This document shows, piece after piece, positions 10,344 to 20,848 of a DNA stretch of 64,000 nt (position 1 is the stretch's first letter; every line of letters begins with the position of its first letter). This stretch comes from Pegoplata infirma (Eukaryota; Arthropoda; Insecta; Diptera; Anthomyiidae). The stretch spans positions 230,614,023-230,678,022 of the forward strand of contig OY992536.1 of the NCBI GenBank assembly GCA_963921195.1. Direction: 5' to 3'. The notes under the pieces are model-generated. The model was not told the DNA's origin. It did no database searches and saw nothing but the letters and a program-made list of their open reading frames with translations. The translations under genes and the position numbers were made by a program.

Positions 10344-11323
10344 ATGTACACAAAATATTGTCATTTTTGTAAAAAAAAAATTTTGTTTAATTTTTTTTTT
10401 TGAGTGTAAAATTTTTTTGAGTGTAAAATATTTTATTTTGAGTAAAAAACTCTTTTTTTGCCTTTTTTTTAAAAAAAAAAAAGAAAAATTACTATTTTTT
10501 TTTTTTTTTTGAGTGTAAAATTTTTTTTGGGTGTAATATTTTTTTTACTGTAAAAATATTTCTGAGTGAATGCACGTACGTATAAAATATTGTCATTTTT
10601 TAAAAAAAAAAAACTAAATTTTTTTTTGTGTAATTTTTTTTGAGTGTAAAATTTTTTTTGAGTGTAAAATTTTTTTCGAGTGTAATTTTTAATTTACCAA
10701 TGCTTTTAGAACTAAACAAGTTTAAAAAGCATTGCTTTAAAATTAAACAAGTTTAAAAAGCATTGTTTAGTTACCACCAATGCTTTTCAAACTTGTTAAA
10801 ACACGTGGTATTGTAGATGAAACTAATTTGAAATTCAGGGTTTTGCTTATATCTTTTGAACCACTGGACCGATGGAGCTGAAATTTAATACCAAATAGAC
10901 CCGGGGAACGGCAAAGATACATGACAAGCTTCAGTAGTCTCATTATTGTCTTTCGAAAGTTATCGTGTTTTTTATCTCGTAAATTCCCGAAACACCCTTG
11001 CCGAAATTTACTCTTTTGCTCATAACTTTTGAACCACTGGACCGATTTGGCTGGATTACAATACCAACCTGACCAGGTAAATGACAAACATATACGACAA
11101 ACTTCAGTAGCCTCTGTAAAGTCTTTCAAAAGTTAGCGTGTTTTCTACGGACGGACAGACAGACAGACAGACGGACGGACGGACATCGCTAGGTCGACTT
11201 AAAATCGATCGAGGATCATAAATATATATACTTTATGGGGTCCCAGACCAATATTTCGAGGTGTTACAAACGGAATGGCAAACTTATATATACCCTCTAT
11301 CACTAGAGTGGAGGGTATAAAAA

Positions 11324-12039
11324 GCATGAACATTTTGTTCCGGTTTTAGTTTAAGTAAAACCACTTTTTAAAAAAGTTGAAATTTTGAAAAGTTAGCAAT
11401 ATCTCGAAAACTGTTCTACTTTGGAAACTTTGGACAAAAATTTTTGGATTAAGCGCGAGATTTCACTTAAAAAAAAAATTACAAAATTTCGTGAATCAAA
11501 ATCTCTGTAAACTAGTGTTTTTAATTTAGGGTCTCACCATTAAAATTTCATTGGCCGGAAATTTATATTTTTTTTTCTGTCCACCAAAAATTCATCCATT
11601 TTATGAAATTTTTATTCATGTAACATTTTGTGTCATTAGTGTGTTTATGGTTGTGTACACAAAAATTTTGTTTTGTTATTTGGAACGAACAGCTCTTAAA
11701 CCCACAAATGAATTTAAAATTTTATACATATGTATTTGTATGTACACAAGGACATTTCATAATGTGCGTATTAGAATTTCGACAATATCTAGCCATAAAT
11801 ATAATCCAACTTAAAATACAATCGCCTGCCCCCTCCCTACTTATTTATTCACTTTGTTGATGCTGTTACAGAATTTTCGATTAATTGCAATCATGAGCAT
11901 TATTGAATTTGCAAAATTTTCAAACAATAATTTTTTTGGTTTATATCTAAATATTTGATATAATTTAGCTTTAAAACGGTTTATTTGTTAAAAACACTAA
12001 AGGTCAATACATTAAATGTTTTAAGGATTACATTTTATG
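11324..12039. other. Intergenic A/T-rich stretch, no gene
   Basis: No supported gene. Two overlapping open frames at 11551-11860 lie in different frames and have no recognisable domain or codon pattern. At about 11345-11550 the text (AATATCTCGAAAACTGTTC) resembles the inner words of the FBC family but is too diverged to assign. Confidence 0.4.
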
Positions 12040-12690
12040 GAGAATTAAATAACGTGTAAATAAATTTATCCCATATCTTGTCACATTTGAGTATTTTTTG
12101 TAATTTATCTTATATTTTTCCAAAATTTTAACTTTTTTTTGTAAATTTTCATTTTTATTGGTGAATTTCCAACTTTCATTTTGCAAATTTACAATTGTAA
12201 GTTGACAATAAAATAAAATTAAATTTACAAAGAAAAGTTTTAAATTTGCAAAAATAAGTTGTAAATTTACAATTTTTCTTAATTTACTACTTATTTTTGC
12301 AAAATTTCCACTTTTCTTAGTAAATTTTTTTTTTGTTTTGCGTTCAAAACTTTTTTTCAATCATATTATCAGGAATTTTGCAAATTTACACGAAAAGTTG
12401 TAATTTTGCAAAACTAAAAGGTAAATTAAACAAAAATATACAACATTTTTGACGGTAAATTTACATTTTTTGGTGAATTTACAGATTTTCTTTTTAAATT
12501 TAAAAATTTTTCCTGAAATTTTTGCGAATAATAATAAGAAAACATTTTAACAAATTGTAAATTTATTACTTTTTTATGCTATAAAAAATAACAAGAAATT
12601 CTCGTGATTAAAGGAGATTTTTTGCTAACTCCTATTTTACGAGAATTCTTAAAACAATTACGAGCTTTTTTTGTCATTTTATAAGACTTT
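12040..12690. mobile_element. Diverged AT-family element
   Basis: Dense GTAAATTTACAA-type words (for example TTGTAAATTTACAATTTTTC) and a right part CTCCTATTTTACGAGAATTC, AATTACGAGCTTTTTTTGTC match the AT family in inverted order. The ends are not clear. Non-coding. Confidence 0.55.
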
Positions 12691-12801
12691 TTTATTTTTG
12701 AGTAGGTTTATTCTAGCTCGAGGTCATTACTTCCTTTAGTAATTAGAACTATGATATTCTTATAGAATAATTTCCAAGAAAATTGCGTTTCTGTTTTATA
12801 T

Positions 12802-14536
12802 ATGGGGTATTCCATGTCAAATCGGACACTTCGAAAATTTTTTTTTTAGATTTTCCCAATTTGTTTACAGTTTTTATTACCCTTTGAAAACTCCTTCGTG
12901 GTAAATTTTCATATTTTTTTGAAGACCCGTTCAAAAGATATCGAATTTTTAAAAATTGGTAGTTTGTTCCTTTACTCTAACTTCTTTTACTCATAAATTC
13001 TTCGATAATGGTTCAAATTTCAATTTTTTTTTTAATTTTTGTTTTTTACGTACTTTAAAAAAAAAAAAATCCCAAAAAATTTTTAAAAGCGCTCTTGCAA
13101 TTTGAAAGTTTACAAATTTAAATCTCATTTTTGAATATGTTTGTATTCTTCGATTTTTTTTGAATTTTTTTTGTATAAAAATTCTATCGATTCTACAAAT
13201 GTTTTGCCCAGGAGGATCGTGGGATAACGATTATTACTATTTTTAAAAAAATTTTTGAAAAAATTTTATTGTAATTTTCCAATCTTTAAATCATTTCTAC
13301 TGCTGCAATTCATTTATAAGACCGACCCCCACTAATTTTTATGTCTTAACATTTCTTTGGAAAAAACTAATACCCTATCTCAAATATCTAAGGGGGCTCC
13401 CACACAAAACGACATTTTTTTAAATTTGCTCCAACCGCTCTAACTGCCCTAATAGTGCCCTTAGAGCAACAAAATACATGACCGATTTACAATATTTTTT
13501 TTTGTCCAAACATTTTCTCTAAACACATCTACCCTCTATCTCTAACTGTTAAGGCGGTCCCCATACAATTTTTTTTATTTTTTGTAAATTTGTTTTATTT
13601 AAGGGAGTGGAGATAGGGCGTAGGTATGTTTTAAAAAAATGTAGGGTAAAAATAAATGGGTGTCGGTCTCACTAATGACCCCTCTCGGACGCCGCAATGG
13701 ACCGGTAGAAGCTGATTTAATAAACCAAATTTAGAAAAAATAAAAAAAATTGTATGGGGACCGCCTTAACAATTAGAGAAAGAGGGTAGGTGTATTCAGA
13801 GAAAATGTTTGTATTAAAAAAATATTGTGTGTCGGTCATACGTTTTGTTGCTCTAAGAGCACTATTAGGGGAAGTTAGAGCGGTTGGAGCAAATTTAAAA
13901 AAATGTCGTTTTGTGTGGGAGCCCCCTTAGAAATTGGAAATAGGGTATTAGTTTGTTCCAAAAAAATGTTAAGACTCAAAAATTAATGGGGGTCGGTCTT
14001 ATAAATGACCCCTCTATGACGCACCATATGAGCAGTAGAAATGATTATAAGATTAGAAAATTACAATAAAATTTTTTCAAAAAATTTTAAAAAATAGTAA
14101 TAATCGTTATCCCACGATCCTCCTGAGCAAACAATTTGTAGAATCGATAGAAGTTTTACACAAAAAAATTTCAAAAAAATCGAAGAGTACAAACATTTTC
14201 AAAAATGAGATTTAAATTTTAAAACTTAGAAATCGGATACTAGAGCGCTTTTAAGAATTTTTTTGGGATTTTTTTTTTTTAAAGTACGTAAAAAAAAAAA
14301 TAAAAAACAAAAATTGAAATTTGGACCATTATTGACGAAGTTATGAGTAAAAGAAGCTTGAGTAAAAGAACAAACTAGCAATTTTTAAAAATTCGATATC
14401 TTTTGAACGGGTCATAAAAAAATTCTGAAAATTAACCACAAAGCAGTTTTCGAAGAGTAATTAAAACTGTAAACAAATTGGAAAAATCTAAAAAAAAAAA
14501 ATTTCAAAGTGTCCGATTTGACATGGAATGCCCAAT
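12802..14536. mobile_element. FBA foldback element, copy 2 (complete)
   Basis: The ends ATGGGGTATTCCATGTCAAA and, inverted, ATTGGGCATTCCATGTCAAA enclose 1.73 kb in which the left half (12802-13660) and right half (13680-14536) are inverted copies. Matching pairs include ACTTCTTTTACTCATAA, AGGAGGATCGTGGGATAACG, ACTAATACCCTATCTC and TAAGGGGGCTCCCACACAAA. The centre is a GACCGGTAGAAGCTGATT segment. It is inserted in a TATATA-like site of element N. It could fold into one long hairpin. Confidence 0.85.
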
Positions 14537-14707
14537 ATATATTAAGGCTTGTAATTTTTGCAAAAACTTATTCGACACGTTTTTCGTAATTTGTTAGATT
14601 CCATTGTCACCACTATTTAGCAAATATATATAAATACCCAAAACCCCAAGTCGCAATGGGAATTTAAATGACAAATCGCTAATGTTCAAACAAAAATATT
14701 AATACGT

Positions 14708-15263
14708 ATAAGGCATTCCACAGCAAATGTCCAGCGAAAAAAAATGTGTACCGTAAACTTCTGAATAGGTTGCATGGATAGCCCCATATGGATCTTAGAA
14801 AATTGCTTTTTTAGTTTTTCAATTTTTCAAAAACTGGGCTTAGGAGGCGTGGTCAAATATTGGAAAAATGGTAAAATTTGTGGCGAGTTGCCTTGATTAA
14901 ATATTTATCACATTAAAACGGAATGCACCACAATCTCAAAAATTTACAATCTTTGTATGGGCTATCGATTAAGTTTTTTTTTTGAAAATTTTCAGGATCC
15001 GTTCTGAAATTTTAATTTTTTAAAAATGTCAATTTCTTAAAAAACATGCCACTTTTTTTTTCTTTTTTAAATTTTTTTTTAAAGTTTAGATGTTTGTCCA
15101 TCCATACAAAAAAATTCAGAAACACGTTCTTCTTTTTTTCGAGAAAATCGCATTTGAACTTTAAATTTCATAACAATTTTGTAATTTGCTTGTATTTTCT
15201 TGATTTAACGTTACGGTACACGTGTTTTTTTTTTTGCTGGACATTTGGTATGGAATGCCTCAT
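14708..15263. mobile_element. FBB element, copy 2, right arm mostly deleted
   Basis: The left arm is complete and in the usual order: AAGGCATTCCACAGCAAATG, TAGGTTGCATGGATAGCCCC, GGGCTTAGGAGGCGTGGTC, AAAACGGAATGCACCACAA, AGGATCCGTTCTGAAA, GAGAAAATCGCATTTGAA. After the centre the sequence jumps straight to the right tip TGCTGGACATTTGGTATGG at about 15235, so about 0.5 kb of right arm is missing. It lies inside element N. Confidence 0.75.
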
Positions 15264-15504
15264 ATTCAACTTAAACCTCATTGAGAATAAGAAAATTGAC
15301 AATCTCTTAGAAAAATCACGATCGTGAAACAACCAACAAAAAAAATTAAGAACTGATTTTTTATTATTCGCTAAATAGACTCTAATTCCAGGTAAAATAG
15401 TATACCTACACGTTTCCGGATAAACAAATTTTAAAATAGTAGTTATTTTACTCATAATAAATTATTTCGTTAAGAACATTTGGAAAACAAAATAGAAATC
15501 ATAA

Positions 15505-15693
15505 GAATTTATTCTTATCACAATCTAATGAAAAATTTTAATGAAACTATGTAATGCAATGAAGCAAATTTTATGAAATTTCGTTAACAACATGTGTGAA
15601 ATTTCGTTCAGCATGTGAAATACTTTATTATTGTAATGAAAAATATTTAATGAATTTCATTCATTCGTAATATGAAGCGTTTTTCTATCAGTG
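15505..15693. mobile_element. Right-end fragment of the CACTGATAGAAA MITE
   Basis: TAATGAAAAATTTTAATGAA, AATGAATTTCATTCATTCG, and AATATGAAGCGTTTTTCTAT ending CAGTG match the last 180 or so bases of the element at 327-1251. The left end is absent. Confidence 0.7.
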
Positions 15694-16172
15694 TGCATTT
15701 CCATGGTTTCGCCCTAAACATAATTAAACACATTATTCATCATCAACTCTGTTTTAATTTCTTCAAAAATTTCCTACTTTCGGGGCATACTATTGTTTAT
15801 GTAAAGAAAATGTTCAATCCACTTTAAATTTTAAAACAATTTTAGCTGAATTTTATTTTGTGTATTAAAAATATCAATCTACTTCTTAAGTTTTAAAGGA
15901 AACAAATTTGTTATTTTTATTTAAAGAAATTATTTAGATTGATGCCAAAAGACGATTTTATGAATAAGTAGTAAACTCGTATTTTAAATAGCAACATTGA
16001 AATAAATGTATACGCAAATAAGTTTTAAATTATGTTAAAATTACGCATTTTATTCAATTTAATTTAAAATTAATATCGATTATTTAAATTCCATTTTTAT
16101 GATGCTTCATTGAATTAAACAGAACCCTAGTAGGGAAAACCAGTCAGTTAAGACCGACTATATAAAAGCATA
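15694..16172. other. A/T-rich stretch, no gene
   Basis: Nothing codes here. At about 16135-16165 the words CAGTCAGTTAAGACCGACTATAT resemble, weakly, the CGGTCAAGACCGACCATATA tip of the E family. Confidence 0.35.
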
Positions 16173-16592
16173 CACTCAAGAAACTATTGGTTAAAAATCT
16201 TAAATTAAATCTATTGATCAACAAAATTTAAATGAAACAATCATTGTTTTGATAAGAATTTTTATGATTTTCTTTTACTTTGAATTTTGATTTTCGTTTT
16301 AATTTATTTGAACACATTAGTTGAGCAAAAAATTACGTATTTCTTCATAATTTTGTCATAAAGTTGTTCATTTGTTAAATTAATCATTGTTTTGATTGAC
16401 TTCAATTAAAAAATTTACCAAACTGATTATCTAAATCGAAAAATGTTCAATTAAAAAAATATTCGATTAATCTCCTAGTAATTTAGTTATTGATATAACA
16501 ATTTTCTTTATCAGAGGAGTTTCAATCAAAAATTTTATTGAAACCGAGTTTTTCTTCATTGAAGTTCGTTTTCAAATCTTTCTTTAAACGCT
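16173..16592. mobile_element. Family I MITE, copy 1
   Basis: It starts CACTCAAGAAACTATTGG after TA. It then shares with 22961-23454 the words AATTAAATCTATTGATCAAC, AAAATTTAAATGA, TTTTCTTTATCAGAGGAGTT and TCAATCAAAAATTTTATTGA. The right end (AATCTTTCTTTAAACG) is degraded. TTGATTAA-type words in both orientations give the interior many small hairpins. Confidence 0.65.
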
Positions 16593-16842
16593 TTTTTAAT
16601 TTTTTGAAATTTCGTGAATATCTGTGGGAGGCAGGAGTGAAATAGTTGACTCAGAATGTGTATCCTAGTCTGTTGGTACACAATAACACAAACAAATAGT
16701 TCTCTGTACAATGAGGTGGCGTAGGGTACTAAAATATACTTGATTTTTAAAGTAGAAAGTTAAGTTGAATGAATACGTGCATATAAACATTAGGAAGCAC
16801 TTATTTTTAAAGTTTTTAAAGTTTTAGTGTACTAAACATGCC
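16593..16842. other. Short unassigned stretch
   Basis: This looks single-copy within the window. It includes GTGGGAGGCAGGAGTGAAAT and CAATGAGGTGGCGTAGGGTA, which are richer in G than their surroundings. No open frame or repeat match was seen. Confidence 0.35.
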
Positions 16843-17280
16843 TAGTGATGGGAGTCTACCCGGTATTTACCAGATGCATGGGTAAATACCGGGTAAATAA
16901 AAGATAAATACCTTTTTTGTGGAATTTATTTGGGTATTTATAAAAAGCATTTGAAATCAAACATATGGCAAGCTCTGGTTGTCAATGAGCGGAATCGTCA
17001 TTTGAAATGAGTATTTTTTTTTTTTTTTTAATAAATATGAAGGGCTTATTGTAAAAACTCGATAAGCAACATTTCATTTTATGGTGGTTTTTGCCTTAAA
17101 ACTTTTCAAATAATGTAGAAAATCTAACTTTCAAAGAACTTCATTCTCAAGATACTTGTACACAGGTTTTAAGCAAGACTTCTGGCAAAAATCTTTCAAT
17201 GGAACATCAGTAGAAGGCAAAAAACACCAAAAAATAAAATGTTGCATATCAAGTTTTTGCAGTAAGCCCTTCATATGTAT

Positions 17281-17315
17281 ATGGGGCATTCCACGTCAAA
17301 TCGGATACTTTAATC
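17281..17315 (+). mobile_element. Solo FBA end
   Basis: ATATGGGGCATTCCACGTCA followed by AATCGGATACTTT is an FBA left end with no matching arm. From about 17330 the GTAC array begins, so the rest of the element has been replaced or deleted. Confidence 0.65.
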
Positions 17316-17329
17316 GGCACCTTTAAGTA

Positions 17330-18440
17330 AAAAACGTACTTTTTCATAAAAAAGTATGTTCTTATTTACAAAAAATTTTACTTTTTTCCTAAAAAATATT
17401 AAAGAAGAAATTTTTTGAAAAAAGTACTTTTTTTGGAAAAAAATTACTTTTTGGAAAAAAGTACTTATTAGAAAAAAATTTACTTTTTAGATCAAAAAGT
17501 ATTTTTTTTAGGAAAAAGGTAATTTTTTTTAAAAAATAAACATTTTCAAAAAAAGTACTTTTTTACTACTTTTTTTTTAAAAAAAAAGTACTTTTTTCTA
17601 AAATAAGAACTTTTTACTAAAAAAACTACTTTTTTTCTAAAAAAGTAGTGTTAAAGTACCTTTTGTTTAGAAAAAGTACATTTTTTAGAAAAAGGTTTTT
17701 TTTAGGAAAAAAGTACTTTGATACTACTTTTTTAGAAAGAAAGTACTTTTTTTTTAAAGTAGTAACAAGTACTTTTTTTAATAATATGTGCATTTTTTTA
17801 AATACTTTTTTTATCTAAAAAGTAATTTTTTTTAGAAAGAAAGTACTATTTTTAAAAAAGTAGTAAAAAGTACTTTTTTAGAATATGTGCATTTTTTTTT
17901 AAATACTTTTTTATCTAAAAAGTATTTTTTTTAAGTACTTTTTTTTAGAAAGAAGTCCTTTTTTTGAAAAAAGTATTTTTTAGAAAACGTACCTTTTTTT
18001 AAAAAAATTACCTTTTTTTAGAAAAAAGTTCATTTTTAGAAAAAGTACCTTTATTTAGAAAAAAAGTACTTTTTTAAAAAAAGTTACTTTTTTAGAACAA
18101 AGTAGTTTTTTGTAACAAAGTAGTAAAACATTTACATTTTAAAAAAGTATTTTTTGTCTAAAAAGTACATTTTTTTCTAAAAATGACTTTATTTTTTTTT
18201 TAAGTACTTTATTTTCTTAAATAATACTTTTTTTTCAAGAAAAAGTACGTTTTGTCTTAGAGGTGAGATAGTACTTTTCTAAAATAGAACTATTTTACAA
18301 AAAAAGCGCTACTTTTTCTAAAAAAAACACTTTCTTTCTAAAAAAAAGTATTTTTTTTTTTTCTATTTTTCCTAAAAGAGCACTATTTTTTCTAAAAAAA
18401 GTACTATTTTTTCTAAGAAAATACTATTTCTTATTGTAAA
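17330..18440. repeat. 1.1-kb degenerate array of AAAAAGTACTTTTTT units
   Basis: Dozens of units close to AAAAAGTACTTTTTTCTA recur at 17-25 base intervals. Each is nearly self-complementary around GTAC, so both strands read alike and any stretch can fold on any other. The register is irregular. It is bounded by the TAGTGATGGG element. Confidence 0.85.
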
Positions 18441-18604
18441 ATTCATTAAAATTTTGCTGCAAAATGTTTTAGTTCACCAAATTTTCTACAACATGGTTTA
18501 TACCCATGTTTTTGAAAAATACCCGGATATTTACCCATTTCTACCGAATTTACCTACTTTACCGGGTATTTACCATTTGAATATTTACCCTTTGCCCATC
18601 TCTG

Positions 18605-18710
18605 AACATGTTTTATTTTGGGGGCCTCTGGTGGTGCCCATATTGGACATGTAGGGTAAAGCTTTCAAACATAAGCTCGAAATAACTTTAGCAAAAACCG
18701 GTATGAATTA
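18605..18710. other. Left flank of the 18711 MITE
   Basis: Ends with TAGCAAAAACCGGTATGAAT, which is repeated with changes just past the MITE (TAGCAATAACCGGTACCAAT at 18990-19009). This gives a direct flanking repeat of about 20 bases, longer than a TA duplication. Non-coding. Confidence 0.4.
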
Positions 18711-18988
18711 CACACAAAAAATTTTACCAAGTACTTGGGAGGATATGCGTTTTTAAAGTTTTTTGCATATATTATGGAAAAAATAGCATAATTTTACCAA
18801 GTTTTTGCTTGTTTCTGATAAAAGTTTAGAAAATATTCATAAGAGTATTTAAACTTGTGTAATTTTACAAACCTTAACCAAAATTATGCAAAAACTTGGT
18901 AAAATATTACAAAATTTGTCATAATTTATGTTAAAAACTTTATAAACGCATATCCTCCCAAGTTATTGGTAAAATATTTTTTTGTGTG
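18711..18988. mobile_element. 278-bp palindromic MITE, TA target, CACACAAAAAATT ends
   Basis: The terminal inverted repeats are about 40 bases: CACACAAAAAATTTTACCAA, TACTTGGGAGGATATGCG and complement. They are flanked by TA (18709-18710 and 18989-18990). This is typical of a Tc1/mariner-type MITE. The centre repeats TTTACCAAG and AAACTTGGTAAAAT words. Non-coding. Confidence 0.82.
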
Positions 18989-19624
18989 TAGCAATAACCG
19001 GTACCAATTTACTAAATAGACAAATTATTAAAAAAAACAATGTGCACCGTTGCGTATGATTGTTATTTAAAGGAAATTACAATATTTCTCATACGCCACT
19101 TATACAGTTTTCAAGCAATTATTATAATTATAATAAAAGTTCACTAACTTCAAATGCGTGTAAAAAAAAAAATATAGCGCTGAACTAAAAAAAGCCTTGA
19201 GGGTTTGTTATGGAATACGTCAACTTTCATTTGATTTTAGTTGCATCCTTTAACACTTTGAAAGAAAAACATCAGAAAGTTTTCTTGAAAAAAGGATGAC
19301 AGCAAACTCATTCTGTAAAATTAAAAAATAATCTGCTAAAAATAATTTCAAAAATATTTTTTGAATTCAGCAAACAGGATCAGTAAAAATGCAGTAAAAT
19401 TTCTGTTATTTTATAAAACTGAATGACAGAGATTTTAGTAAAAATATCAATTTTAGCAGAAAAATCTGCTAAATGTTTGCCAAATCAAATTGAAAATCGT
19501 TCTACAGATTTTTTGACAGAGATTTTCTTTTAAATGTAGTAAACGGAACCGATCTTATTTTTTTCTTATAGCACGTTATAACTTTCTAACCCAAAAAGTA
19601 AAAAAACTAAAAAAAATAATCATA
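18989..19624. other. Unassigned A/T-rich stretch
   Basis: No gene is seen. At 19320-19545 the words CAGTAAAAATGCAGTAAAAT and GACAGAGATTTTAGTAAAAA recur at short intervals, suggesting a decayed short repeat. No ends were found. Confidence 0.35.
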
Positions 19625-20025
19625 CACTCAAAAAAATTATGTAGGTAAATTCTAGTGAATATTCATTTAAAACAAATGAAATTTTATTTAAAACCCATTC
19701 CACTGATTTTTCGTTTAAAATAAAATCATATTACAGTAAATTTTTGTAATGTGAATTTAATGACTAACAAAAACATTAAAAAACTAATGAATATTCTCTT
19801 ATTTTGTATTAAAAAACATTGAAACTATAAAAGAAATTTTTTACTGCCGAAATTTAATGTAACGGAAAATTAATTTTCAATAGAGTAATTTATTATTTTT
19901 AAATTACAGAAAAAGTAGAAAACAAGAAATCCTTGAAAAATGTGATTTTTCTTTTAAAACCACTTTACTGATTACTTTTTTTTAAATAAACTACAAACAG
20001 TTAATGACATAGTTTTCTTACGCTC
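19625..20025. mobile_element. Family J element, copy 1
   Basis: It starts CACTCAAAAAAATTATGTAG after TA, then AACAAATGAAATTTTATTTA. This matches the left part of 22885-24018, where TATTATGTAAGTAAATTC is followed by AAACAAATGAAACTTTATTT. The right end, near AAACAGTTAATGACATAG, is uncertain. Confidence 0.5.
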
Positions 20026-20631
20026 AAAACTGTTTTTTGACACCTGTCATAAATGTAGTAAGTAGTCTGTGGTGTTGGTTTATAATCACAAATAACGTCT
20101 GTCCACATTTGTTTTCTTTTGTAAATTAAAATTGGACAAATAAGTGCCAACTTAATCTATATGGGAGCGTAAGTCTTTTAAAATTTTATTGTTTACATGC
20201 GTAATTTGAAATGTAGTAGTATGTATGAACGTACTTTTTGTTATTGTTATACTGTTCTGTTTCGGTTCTTTTGTACTTTTTATTTTTTGTTTTTTTGCCT
20301 TATTTAGTTATCTGTTTTATTTCATTATTTCTTAACTCTCATGCCATTCATTTATTCAGTCATTCATTTGTTCGTTCGTTCGTTCAGTCGTTCATTCTGT
20401 TTGATTTGCATATCTCAAAGTCAATTTTATTATTTGTTGGAGATATCAAGAGCTATTGTTGCTTTTTAGATGCTACTTCTCGTGCTGTTGCTGCTATATG
20501 TAGTAGAAGAAGATGCTGATGATATTTCCATACTTATTTCCTGAGTGTGTATATTGGTTGTCTGTCTGTATGGGTGTTTTATTTGTTGGTTTTTCCTATT
20601 TCTTTAGAGACTTGAGTTGTGGTTGATGTTC
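20026..20631. other. Less A/T-rich intergenic stretch, no supported gene
   Basis: TTTTTTGACACCTGTCATAA at about 20032 matches, inverted, GACAGGTGTCAAAAAACAG inside the MITE at 327-1251. A short TTCG/TTCA repeat is at 20360-20395. A 93-codon open frame (20238-20519) is leucine/phenylalanine-rich and membrane-like only because the strand is T-rich; it has no homologue I recognise. This is one of the few parts not clearly made of repeats, so a UTR or regulatory function is possible but unsupported. Confidence 0.35.
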
Positions 20632-20814
20632 TTTTTATACCCTCCACTCTAGTGATAGAGGGTATATATAAGTTTGTCATTCCGTTTGTAACACCTCGAA
20701 ATATTGGTCTAGGACCCCATAAAGTATATATATTCATGATCCTCGATCGATTTTAAGACGATCTAGCGATGTCCGTCCGTCCGTCCGTCCGTCCGTCCGT
20801 CCGTCCGTCTGTCC

Positions 20815-20848
<34 letters not shown>

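Larger units (their letters stand above)
8878..11323 (-). mobile_element. HEL (mini-me/DINE-like) element, minus strand, with nested foldback
   Basis: On the minus strand it opens TTTTTATACCCTCCACTCTA at 11323. The order then is GTTTGTAACACCTCGAAATA, ACCCCATAAAGTATATATA, CCTCGATCGATTTTAAG, a short GTCC/GTCT tract (11143-11185), then two diverged units of about 170 bp each ending TGGTTCAAAAGTTAT. A T/A-run tail with repeated CACTCAAAAA words follows, and it ends TTTTCTACTTGT at 8878. This order matches the HEL copies at 20632 and 53861. A later foldback (9113-10343) sits in the tail. The 120-codon open frame at 10767-11129 lies in the two internal units and is not taken as a gene. Confidence 0.8.
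12680..15450. mobile_element. N-family element, copy 2, hosting FBA and FBB insertions
   Basis: The left part 12690-12801 (GAGTAGGTTTATTCTAGCTC, GAGGTCATTACTTCCTTTAG, TTTCCAAGAAAATTG) matches N copy 3 at 41575-41680. After the FBA insertion, 14537-14700 (TTGTCAGATTCC-like AGATTCCATTGTCACCACTA, TATAAATACCCA) matches 41690-41850. After the FBB insertion, 15264-15350 (AAATCACGATCGTGAAACAA CCAACAAA) matches about 41878-41905. This order makes N the oldest layer here. The right end is uncertain. Confidence 0.6.
16843..18604. mobile_element. hAT-like element with TAGTGATGGG ends, carrying a GTACTTTTTT array
   Basis: The ends TAGTGATGGGAGTCTACCCG and, inverted, CAGAGATGGGCAAAGGGTAA are followed inward by inverted clusters of GGTAAATACCCGG words (16855-16910 and 18505-18600). 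The flanks AACATGCC (16835) and AACATGTT (18605) agree at 6 of 8 bases, an 8-bp duplication that has begun to decay. The interior is the simple array at 17330-18440, with a lone FBA-type end at 17281-17312 beside it. No transposase is present. Confidence 0.65.

Noticed and set aside
11551..11860. Two overlapping open frames
   Set aside because: Different frames over the same A/T-rich text, no domain, no repeat support; most likely chance.
16135..16165. E-family tip resemblance
   Set aside because: Only about 20 weakly matching bases; too short to call.
17330..18440. Regularly spaced repeats that could suggest a CRISPR array
   Set aside because: Units are irregular, contiguous, self-complementary and have no unique spacers, and the context is eukaryotic.
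20238..20519. 93-codon hydrophobic frame in a less repetitive stretch
   Set aside because: Hydrophobicity follows from T-rich composition. No domain, no conserved copy, no splice context recognised.
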